The notes under the pieces: model-generated
Seen by the model: only the letters and a program-made list of their open reading frames with translations
The model's database searches: none
What the model was told of the DNA's origin: nothing
Assembly (NCBI GenBank): GCA_964568735.1
Contig: CAZMRF010000078.1
Location: 1-18,292, forward strand
Length of the DNA stretch: 18,292 nucleotides
Source of the DNA: CAZMRF01 sp964568735
GTDB lineage: Bacteria > Acidobacteriota > Polarisedimenticolia > JACPZX01
Direction of reading: 5' to 3'
Translations under genes and position numbers: made by a program
Shown: positions 1 through 11,019 of the stretch, piece after piece
Layout of the letters: each line of letters begins with the position of its first letter
Position numbering within the stretch: the first letter of the stretch is position 1

Positions 1-895
1 AGTCGATGGAGGACATCCATCGCATGCTGGTGATGATGTTCCGGACGGTGACGTTGGCGGCGGCCTGGGCCTGGTGCTCCTGGGAGACCACCTCGTCGGC
101 CGAGGTTCCCTGGGCGTACAGTTTTTTCTCGAGCCAGGACAGAACCGGCATCGTCGAAGGGTCCTGTCCACGAAGCCGCTGGACGAGCTGCACGGCGAAT
201 GCGCGGGCCAGGGGAGCGTCTCCCAGACTGCTCAGGACCTCGTCCGGGCGCTCCACCGGCCGATCGCCGAGCCCGAGCAGCTGGTCTGCAAGCGCGTCGG
301 CTCGGGCCCGCTCCTGGCGGGAGTGGATGATCAGCTGGGACAGGCGTCGCAGGTTCTCCACGAGAGCCACGCGGAGATGGATGGCGACCGCCCAGAGCTC
401 CCCTATGGTCAGTGGCTGGATTCGCTGGTAGGCCCTCACGAATCCCTGGATCGTCTCCATCTCGAATCGGCTGTCGGTATGGGCGACGTAGGACCAGGCC
501 AGCGCATAGACGCGCGGGTATCCCACGAGGTGGCCCGAGGCGATCTTCGGCAGCAGGCGGTAGTAGCTGCCCGGAAGGTGGTCGCGGATCCCCCGGAGCT
601 GTTCGTCCACGACATGGAAGTTGTCGAGGATCCACTCCGCGGCAGGAGTGATCTCCTGCTTCGCCAGGACGGTCTCGGCGATGTTCCGGTACCCTGCCAG
701 GAGCACGCGCGCGTTCTCGCGAACCCTGGTGAGGAGATTAAGTCCTCTGGGTGGCTTCCCGGCGGCGCGATGGGCCGCAGCCAGGCTCTCGGCGTGTTGC
801 TCCAGCCGCTCGATGCCGAAGAGCTCGGCACGGATGGGTTCTTCCACCGGAGAACGAAGGTCGAGGACGGCGGCGGCCTTCATTTCGGCTTCCAT
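1..895 (-). CDS. Cyclic beta-1,2-glucan synthetase, N-terminal part (partial)
   Basis: Translation of the minus strand gives an open frame from the ATG at 895 to the window edge, about 298 residues. It carries the conserved N-terminal block of NdvB/ChvB-like cyclic beta-1,2-glucan synthetases: ITPAAEWILDNFHVVDEQ, then GYPRVYALAWSYVAHTDSRF, then RAYQRIQPLTIGELWAVAIH and LVENLRRL. In the family this block precedes the membrane-embedded GT84 transferase and the GH94 phosphorylase-like domain, which would lie beyond position 1. The enzyme makes cyclic glucans at the inner membrane for export to the periplasm, though in distant phyla the product is less certain. A second in-frame ATG at 883 has a better Shine-Dalgarno (GGAAG, 5 nt spacing) and may be the true start. 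The frame is closed upstream by a stop at 965-967. It diverges from the kinase gene. Family assignment is firm; the exact product is inferred. Confidence 0.88.
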   Translation of the reverse strand, partial: MEAEMKAAAVLDLRSPVEEPIRAELFGIERLEQHAESLAAAHRAAGKPPRGLNLLTRVRENARVLLAGYRNIAETVLAKQEITPAAEWILDNFHVVDEQLRGIRDHLPGSYYRLLPKIASGHLVGYPRVYALAWSYVAHTDSRFEMETIQGFVRAYQRIQPLTIGELWAVAIHLRVALVENLRRLSQLIIHSRQERARADALADQLLGLGDRPVERPDEVLSSLGDAPLARAFAVQLVQRLRGQDPSTMPVLSWLEKKLYAQGTSADEVVSQEHQAQAAANVTVRNIITSMRWMSSID

Positions 896-965
896 CCCGG
901 GGCGCTCGAAGGCTGCATCCGTTCCCCGACCCGGGGGAGGCTCGGAACCAGTGGGCTGGAATGAC

Positions 966-1269
966 TACAGGATTTGTCCTGGGTGCGGCGCCGGCCTCCG
1001 GAGAGAGCCGTGAGTCGAGATCAGGAGGCTCCCCCCCAGGACATCTCGCTCCTTTTCTGGAATGCGGCCCATTGTAATTCAACGGTGAACCCTAACAGGC
1101 GGACCCATCGCGCGCGACATGGCTCCCGAGTTCCGCGGAGGCCTCGAGATTGACGCAGCCTCCCCGCTGACTTCGGCCCGCATGTGTCCGCCACGCTCCC
1201 GCTCCAGCGACCCCAGCCGGGCTCTTGACCATCCAAGCTCAGCTCTAAGTCGTTGAAATCAACGAACTA
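966..1269. other. Intergenic stretch without a convincing gene
   Basis: About 300 bases between the glucan synthetase start and the inverted-repeat cluster. No frame here has a plausible start, ribosome site and protein-like composition. On the minus strand a TACAAT hexamer (complement of 1071-1076) resembles a sigma-70 -10 box for the glucan synthetase, but the hexamer 17 bp upstream of it matches a -35 box poorly, so I do not call a promoter. Confidence 0.5.
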
Positions 1270-1286
1270 CTACTCGACAACGTTGA
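1251..1286. repeat. Cluster of CGTTGA/TCAACG inverted repeats
   Basis: The 14-mer CGTTGAAATCAACG at 1251-1264 is an inverted repeat with 6-bp arms and an AA centre. A third half-site, CGTTGA at 1281-1286, lies inside the palindrome CAACGTTG (1278-1285) and can pair with TCAACG at 1259-1264. The sites lie immediately beyond and across the stop codon of the doubtful minus-strand ORF at 1270-1455. They could be an operator in the divergent region or a weak transcript-end hairpin. There is no U-run, so a classical terminator is unlikely. Confidence 0.5.
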
Positions 1287-1455
1287 AGCCGGGATTTTCG
1301 CCTCGTTCCGCCATTTCTGTTGCATCTTGAGACTCTTGGCCGTAGTATGTTGCGACCAAGCCAACAACTAGTGTGCCTGCTTTGGGATCGCGGGGTCCGA
1401 TCGCACTCCCAAGTACGAAGCCGCGATCGGGAGCGGGTAGGAGGTTCAGGCTCAC
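1270..1455 (-). CDS. Possible 61-residue protein of unknown function
   Basis: A minus-strand frame starting with GTG at 1455 encodes 61 residues ending in NPGFNVVE. I do not recognise it. Its amino-acid composition is balanced and not arginine-rich, unlike the spurious frames typical of this GC-rich DNA. The underlying DNA around 1240-1400 is visibly richer in A and T than its surroundings. It contains no signal peptide or membrane segment. Against it: there is no clear Shine-Dalgarno before the GTG, it is short, and a stop lies only six codons upstream (1471-1473). It could be a real small gene, a remnant of a larger one, or chance. A weak sigma-54-like element (1528-1543, minus) would place a transcript start about 60 nt ahead of it. 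Confidence 0.25.
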   Translation of the reverse strand: MSLNLLPAPDRGFVLGSAIGPRDPKAGTLVVGLVATYYGQESQDATEMAERGENPGFNVVE

Positions 1456-1527
1456 TCGAGCGCGCGGTGCTCACCCGGGGATGACGTCGGGAGGCCGGGC
1501 TCGATCAGGGGAGGGAGGCGGCCAGGC

Positions 1528-1542
1528 CGCAAGTCGAGAACC

Positions 1543-1543
<1 letters not shown>
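1528..1543 (-). promoter_or_regulatory. Weak sigma-54-like element overlapping the kinase start
   Basis: Read on the minus strand the site is TGGTTCTCGACTTGCG. It has the invariant GG-N10-GC spacing and TTGC at -12, but only TGG of the TGGCA block at -24. It points away from the kinase gene, toward the 61-codon ORF and the glucan synthetase, and its last base overlaps the kinase ATG. The match is partial and could be chance. Confidence 0.25.
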
Positions 1544-6678
<5,135 letters not shown>

Positions 6679-6763
6679 AATCGTCTCCTCCTGGGCAGAT
6701 CAATTATCTCCTTTGATTTCAGCAAGTTGGACATGTATTCCGACACCTCTTTCTCAGCCTGAG

Positions 6764-6781
6764 ACCGCGGCCGAGCGCGGT
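6764..6781. promoter_or_regulatory. Candidate enhancer palindrome for a sigma-54 activator
   Basis: ACCGCGGCCGAGCGCGGT is an inverted repeat with perfect 6-bp arms and a 6-bp centre. It lies 84 bp upstream of the -24 element at 6866, within the usual distance for upstream activator sites of Fis-HTH dimers. It is followed by TTCG rather than a T-run, so it does not look like an intrinsic terminator for the kinase gene, although it could act as a transcript-end hairpin. Confidence 0.45.
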
Positions 6782-6865
6782 TCGCCTCCATACCCTCAGC
6801 CATGCCCGATGCAACCACTTGAAAATAGAAGGTTTGCTCATCTTGCCATCCGAGCGTCGGACTTC

Positions 6866-6881
6866 TGGCACCCCCGTTGCT
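6866..6881 (+). promoter_or_regulatory. Sigma-54 (RpoN) promoter
   Basis: TGGCACCCCCGTTGCT matches the consensus TGGCACG-N4-TTGCW at every position except the seventh, with exact GG-N10-GC spacing (GG 6867-6868, GC 6879-6880). The expected transcription start is near 6892, giving a leader of about 65 nt to the ATG at 6957. It lies 188 bp downstream of the end of the sigma-54 activator gene, in an otherwise non-coding, lower-GC stretch (6679-6956). Confidence 0.82.
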
Positions 6882-6956
6882 CAAGAGAAGCCCGACAGAA
6901 CAGAAATCCCGGAGGTCGCTGGATAGCCGGGACAAAACTTAATGGGGGTGGGGACA

Positions 6957-7274
6957 ATGAGGCACAGCAAGCTCGCAGTACTTCTCGTCGCTTCGGTGAT
7001 GGTGGCAGCGGCCGCCGTGACCTCGGCAGACGCCGGCGTCGGCGGCTGTCGCCTGGGCCCGTGTGGTGGCAAGGAGTCCGTGGCGGTCAACCCCGGCCGC
7101 GGGCGCTCGGCAGACGTCCTCGACGCGCTCAACGTGATCCTCCCGCGGACCGTCGTCGAGGGAATCCGGATTTTCCTCGGCCGTGGCAGGGACACCCGCC
7201 CCGTCGATCCGCCCTCCGGTGGTCCGACGATCGAGGGTGTCGGCGGCTGCAGGTTCAACTGCGGTCCCCAGTAA
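6957..7274 (+). CDS. Small secreted protein with duplicated GGCR cysteine motif
   Basis: The predicted protein has 105 residues. Residues 1-26 form a Sec signal peptide: an N-terminal Arg/His/Lys region, a hydrophobic core and a likely signal-peptidase site after ADA. The mature part, about 79 residues, begins with VGGCRLGPCG (Cys31, Cys36) and ends with VGGCRFNCGPQ (Cys98, Cys102). The same VGGCR motif therefore brackets the protein at both ends, and there are no other cysteines. I do not recognise the family. The ATG at 6957 is chosen over the in-frame ATG at 6942 because GGGGGTGGGGAC lies just ahead of it and the signal peptide then starts correctly. It sits between a sigma-54 promoter and an intrinsic terminator, so it forms its own transcription unit. 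It could be a disulfide-bonded exported peptide, a modified-peptide precursor or a metal-binding protein; none is proven. Confidence 0.75.
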   Translation: MRHSKLAVLLVASVMVAAAAVTSADAGVGGCRLGPCGGKESVAVNPGRGRSADVLDALNVILPRTVVEGIRIFLGRGRDTRPVDPPSGGPTIEGVGGCRFNCGPQ

Positions 7275-7297
7275 GAACCAGACCTGACGAATCGCCC

Positions 7298-7317
7298 GGG
7301 GCTCTCCCGAGAGTCCC
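7298..7317 (+). other. Hairpin downstream of the small secreted gene
   Basis: Arms GGGGCTCTC and GAGAGTCCC pair over 9 bp (one G-T) with a 2-base centre. It lies 23 nt after the TAA. It has no following T-run, so it may stabilise the 3' end rather than terminate transcription; the next hairpin is the better terminator. Confidence 0.45.
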
Positions 7318-7342
7318 GGAGTGAGATAGCCATCGAAGTACA

Positions 7343-7373
7343 GGGCGCTCCCCGCGGGGCGCCCTTCGTGTTT
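7343..7373 (+). terminator. Intrinsic (rho-independent) terminator
   Basis: GGGCGCTCC (7343-7351) pairs with GGGGCGCCC (7356-7364) over 9 bp with one wobble and a 4-base loop, followed by TTCGTGTTT (7365-7373). It ends the small secreted gene's unit before the hydrolase, whose start is 17 nt further on. Read-through into the hydrolase remains possible because no separate hydrolase promoter is evident. Confidence 0.68.
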
Positions 7374-7390
7374 CAGGGGAGGGGGACCAG

Positions 7391-9269
7391 ATGAGATCGA
7401 AGCGCTGTACCGCTGTCGCCGCCACCCTCATCGCTCTGATGGCACCCCTGTGCCTCCTGGCCCAGGACACCGAGACCACCCGGAAGCTCGGCGACTTCGA
7501 CGCCTACATGTTGAAGACACTCTCCGATTGGAACGTCGCCGGAGTCGGCGTCGGAATCGTCAGGGACTCCACCCTCGTCTTCGCGAAGGGATACGGCTAC
7601 CGCGACTACGGGAAGAAGCTCCCCTTCACCGCCGAGACGCTGATGCCGATCGCGTCCAACAGCAAGCTCTTCACGGCGGTCGCCGCCGGCATGCTGGTGC
7701 AGGAGGGGCTGTTCACCTGGGACGAACCGGTCAAGAAGTCCGTGCCGGCCATCGAGTTCAGCACGGATGAGCTCAACAGGAGCGTCACGCTGCGGGACAT
7801 GCTCTCGCACCGCACGGGCATCACCCGGCACGATCTGATCTGGTACAAGTCCCCCTTCTCCCGGCCGGAGCTCTTCGCGCNNNNNNNNNNCCTACGCCCA
7901 ACTGCCGGGCGAGCGCGCGAATTGAAGGAAGCACATCTCCCGGCCGGAGCTCTTCGCGCGCATCAAGCACATGGAGCCCAAGGTCCCCATGCGCGAGAGC
8001 CTCCTCTACAACAACATGATGTTCGCCGCCGTGGGGCAGATGATCGAGATACAGACGGCAAAGAGCTGGGAGGATTTCGTCCAGGCGCGCTTCTTCGCGC
8101 CCCTGGAGATGAGCCACACCGTCTACACGATCGAGGAGATGCTGGCGTCGGGCGACCACGGAGTCCCCTACACGGAGCGGCGCGATTCCGACGAGCTGTA
8201 CCAGATCCCCTACTACGAGGACACGGTGGGTGTGGCGCCCGCCGGCGCCATCATTTCCAGCATCCAGGACATGTCGCACTGGCTCATCGCGCTGATGAAC
8301 GACGGGAAGTACAGGGGAAGTCAGGTCCTGCCGCCTCCCGTCCTCGCGGAGACGCTGAGGCCCGCCATTGCGGCCGGCAATGCCCTCGGAGAGGCCCGGG
8401 GCTTCTGGGAGCTCCTGAACCCGACCTACGGCATGGGCCGCTACACCGCCTCCTACCGCGGGCATCTGATGACTTACCACGGGGGGGACCTCCCGGGCTT
8501 CCATTCCCAGGTCTCCTTCATGCCGCTCGACGGCACCGGGGTGATCGTCTTCGTCATCGGCGACCACGCCGCGATCCTCCGGGACGTCGTCACCTACGAG
8601 GTCTACGAGAGGCTCCTCGGCCTCGAGCGCACGCCCTGGAGCGAGCGGTGGCGGGAGATCACACGCAAAGGCAAGCAGGCCGGGACGGAGGCGCGTGCGA
8701 AGGCCGGGGGCGATCAGGTCGCCGGCACGAAGCCCGCGCATGCGCTGGACGACTACGCCGGCGAGTACGAGAACGCCGCCTACGGCATCCTCGGCGTCGG
8801 GTTGAAGGAGGGTCAGCTCCAGTTCCGCTTCCATGCCTTCAATTTCCCGATGAGCCACTACCACTACGAGCGCTTCGACACCCCCGACGACGAGCAGGAC
8901 GGGAAGTGGTCCGTGAACTTCCTGACGAACCCGCAGGGAGACGTGGACAAGGCCACGATGTCGCTCGACGAAGCGGAGGCCGTCTTCGTCCGCAGGCCTC
9001 CGAAGCACGACAAGGCGACGCTGCGCGCCCTGGCCGGCACCTACGAGTCCCCGACGGGCTTCAAGTTCGAGGTCGTCCTGAAGCAGAATGGCAATCTCGT
9101 GCTGGCCTTCCCCGGCCAGCCCGAGGAGGTCCTGGTCCCCTACAAGAAGCTCCAGTTCCGCCTCGCCGAGTTCGCCGACCTGGTCTTCGAGTTCGTGATG
9201 GAGGGGGGCCGCGCCACGGGGATCAAGCAGCGCGACCCGTCGGGCGAGTACCTCTTCACGCGCAAGTGA
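7391..9269 (+). CDS. Secreted serine beta-lactamase-fold hydrolase (S12 type) with DUF3471-like C-terminus, interrupted by an assembly gap
   Basis: Residues 1 to about 24 are a signal peptide ending LLAQ, so the enzyme acts in the periplasm or outside. The class C beta-lactamase/esterase fold (PF00144) shows the SxxK motif S89-N-S-K92, and after the gap the YxN motif YNN (Tyr180, joined numbering) and HGG (His337). Beyond about residue 410 there are two DUF3471-like beta domains, each beginning with a Leu/Ala-AGxY motif. Such proteins are usually esterases or D-amino-acid peptidases rather than true beta-lactamases; the substrate is unknown. A strong ribosome site (GGGGAGGGGGA) precedes the ATG. 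Reading straight through the Ns shifts the frame, but removing the 79-base repeat unit created at the gap restores one continuous 599-residue protein, so the gene is almost certainly intact in the organism. Confidence 0.92.
7857..7959. repeat. 24-bp direct repeat flanking the assembly gap
   Basis: The same 24 bases, TCTCCCGGCC through CTTCGCGC, occur at 7857-7880 directly before the Ns and again at 7936-7959. The offset is 79 bases, which is not a multiple of three. Collapsing the copies joins SRPELFA to RIKHMEPK in one frame. The pattern is that of two overlapping contig ends left unmerged. Confidence 0.93.
7881..7890. other. Assembly gap (ten Ns) with stray tail 7891-7935
   Basis: Ten undefined bases followed by 45 bases that fit neither the hydrolase frame nor any neighbouring sequence. 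These 45 bases are probably an erroneous contig tip. Confidence 0.95.
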
Positions 9270-9282
9270 GCGTGCTTACGGG

Positions 9283-10500
9283 CTACGCGCCGCCCTTGCC
9301 GAACCGGAGCGAGATCCCGTAGCGCGCCATCAGGCGGTAGAGTTTCGGGCGGCTCCACCCGATGAACCGGGCCGCCTTGGCCTTGTCGCCGGAGTAGCGC
9401 GCGAGCGCCATCTCGATCATCACGCGCTCGTGGGGTCGTCCCTCGCCAAGAGCCGTGCCTTCCGGCTCGGAAAGCGCGTGGTCGATGATCCTCTCGGGCA
9501 GCTCGCCGACGCCGATGACGCCTCCCGCCGCCATCACGAGCGCCGCCTCCACGACGTTCTGAAGCTCGCGGACGTTACCCGGCCAGGGGAACCGCAGCAG
9601 CATCTCCATCGCCTCGCGCGAGACGCCGAAGACCGGGGGCACCTGGCCCGCCGGGACGCCCCTTCCCTCCGCTTCCGAACCCTCTCCGTGGTGCGGCAAC
9701 TCATCGCTACTCGACACGGGCTCTCCCGAGTGCTTGCCGGCTGAGAGGTCTCCGGGGTCCCACGGCGGGTGAGCTCCTTCTCGATAGGAGCCATGGGATG
9801 GGCCAACCTGGGATGGCCCTCGTGGTGGCATGCCCAACCCTATCCCGCGAGGGATCCCGTCGCGCAGGCTGAGCTGCTCGAGAATCGCCTCTACCAGAAT
9901 CGGGATGTCTTCGATCCTCTCGCGAAGCGGCGGCACCCGCACCTGGATCACGTTGAGCCGGTAGAAGAGATCTCCGCGGAAGCTCCCCCGCTCGACCATC
10001 TCCGGGAGATCCCTGTGCGTCGCGGCGATGACGCGGAAGTCGGAGCGCTTCACCTGCCGTCCCCCCACGGGGCGGAACTCCCCTTCCTGGATGACACGGA
10101 GGAGCTTCGCCTGGATCCGGGGCGGCAGGTCCCCCACTTCGTCGAGGAAGAGCGTCCCTCCGTGGGCGAGCGCGATGAGCCCCTCGTGGTCGCGGTCCGC
10201 CCCGGTGAAGGAGCCCCGGACGTGGCCGAAGAGCTCGCTCTCGATCACCCCTTCGGGAAGCGCCGCGCAGTTCTCAGCGACGAAGGGGGCCGCGGAGCGG
10301 GGCGACATCGTGTGGATGGCGCGGGCCACCAGCTCCTTGCCCGTGCCGCTCTCACCATGGATGAGCACACTCGCGCGGCTGCGGGCCACGCGGGGCAGAA
10401 GCTCCTTGAGCCGCCTCATCGGTGGGCTCTGCCCGATGATGCGGGCATCGAGAAGCTGCGTGAGATGTCGGTCGGCGGCGTCGGCTCTGCGGTGCGGCAT
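9283..10500 (-). CDS. Sigma-54-dependent transcriptional activator lacking a sensor domain
   Basis: A 405-residue bacterial enhancer-binding protein. The AAA+ domain starts almost at the N-terminus (IIGQSPPMRRLKELL, about residues 21-35). It has Walker A GESGTGKE (49-56), the sigma-54 contact loop as GSFTGA (96-101, Ser for the usual Ala), Walker B ending in DE (120-121) and WPGNVREL (306-313). A Fis-type HTH fills about 355-398. Only about 20 residues precede the AAA+ domain, so there is no receiver, GAF or kinase module; an in-frame stop at 10537-10539 closes the frame upstream. Between about 214 and 288 lies a 75-residue Gly/Pro/Ser-rich insertion, where relatives have a linker of roughly 20. 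I prefer the ATG at 10500 (GAGGGAGG just ahead) over an in-frame TTG at 10515. The gene converges on the hydrolase with 13 bp between stops. Confidence 0.92.
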   Translation of the reverse strand: MPHRRADAADRHLTQLLDARIIGQSPPMRRLKELLPRVARSRASVLIHGESGTGKELVARAIHTMSPRSAAPFVAENCAALPEGVIESELFGHVRGSFTGADRDHEGLIALAHGGTLFLDEVGDLPPRIQAKLLRVIQEGEFRPVGGRQVKRSDFRVIAATHRDLPEMVERGSFRGDLFYRLNVIQVRVPPLRERIEDIPILVEAILEQLSLRDGIPRGIGLGMPPRGPSQVGPSHGSYREGAHPPWDPGDLSAGKHSGEPVSSSDELPHHGEGSEAEGRGVPAGQVPPVFGVSREAMEMLLRFPWPGNVRELQNVVEAALVMAAGGVIGVGELPERIIDHALSEPEGTALGEGRPHERVMIEMALARYSGDKAKAARFIGWSRPKLYRLMARYGISLRFGKGGA

Positions 10501-10630
10501 CCTCCCTCGCTTCAATGCCGCGAGGGGATCCGGCCCTCACGCCGAGCGAGGGATCGGCGCGCGGTCCTGCCTCGCGGGCAGTCACCCCATGCCTCCTCAC
10601 CCCCACGGTTGACCGCCCCGTTGACCTGCG

Positions 10631-10665
10631 GGCCGGAGCGGCCCCCACCGAGAGCCGCTCCGGCC
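10631..10665 (-). other. Strong 12-bp-stem hairpin in the activator leader
   Basis: GGCCGGAGCGGC (10631-10642) and GCCGCTCCGGCC (10654-10665) are perfect complements separated by 11 bases. It lies downstream of the predicted sigma-54 start on the minus strand, hence in the 5' leader of the activator mRNA. No T-run follows on either strand. It could be an attenuator-like structure, a protein-binding palindrome or a REP-like repeat. Confidence 0.6.
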
Positions 10666-10697
10666 TGTAACAGCCCTGGGCGGCCCGACCCTGACCC

Positions 10698-10713
10698 AGC
10701 AAGCCTGATGCCA
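10698..10713 (-). promoter_or_regulatory. Sigma-54 (RpoN) promoter for the second activator
   Basis: On the minus strand the site reads TGGCATCAGGCTTGCT: full TGGCA at -24, TTGCT at -12 and exact GG-N10-GC spacing. The start would fall near 10687, with a leader of roughly 187 nt to the ATG at 10500. It implies that the activator gene itself depends on sigma-54, through autoregulation or through another activator such as the large kinase fusion. Confidence 0.62.
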
Positions 10714-11019
10714 CCACCGACCGAAAGAGGCTGATACACGGGGGACTCCGAGAGAGAGCGCCGGCGGGGAGCCCTGGATGGGGTTCGCCGGCCGACAGCA
10801 GCGTCCTCGAGTACGAACCCGTCGGAATGCCTGGATGGTTTGTCAGGAGCGTCCGGAGCGGTGGGGTATAGCTGACGCCTACGCCGGAGCGACGGTGGTC
10901 GCCAGCGCGATTTCGGCTGTGACCCGGGGATGCGCTTCGATTTGGACGATCAGTTTGTCGTGACACCGCCTGTGACACGAAGGAGGCGCACAGTCGTGAT
11001 GTTTCCCGCGAAACCCAGG
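10714..11019. other. Intergenic region upstream of the activator, with short repeats
   Basis: No convincing gene. It holds an inverted repeat GCCGGCG/CGCCGGC (10760-10766 and 10786-10792), about 47-79 bp upstream of the sigma-54 promoter; a direct repeat CCGGAGCG (10853-10860 and 10884-10891), 31 bp apart; a direct repeat GTGACAC (10960-10966 and 10972-10978), 12 bp apart; and a small hairpin GTTTC/GAAAC (11001-11014) just past the glycosyltransferase stop. The first two could be activator-binding sites. Confidence 0.4.

Noticed and set aside
74..964. Plus-strand open frame of 296 codons
   Set aside because: It is the antisense shadow of the glucan synthetase, whose minus-strand translation matches a known conserved family.
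1338..1356. Sigma-54-like TTGGCC...TTGC string
   Set aside because: The spacing is GG-N12-GC, two bases too long for a -24/-12 promoter.
7891..7935. The 45 bases between the Ns and the second repeat copy as a genuine insertion or mobile element
   Set aside because: No inverted repeats or element features are visible, and the flanking 24-bp repeat is fully explained by unmerged contig ends.
7391..9322. A 643-codon frame reading through the Ns
   Set aside because: After the gap it is in the wrong frame (Arg/Pro/His-rich); the true continuation is the frame ending at 9269.
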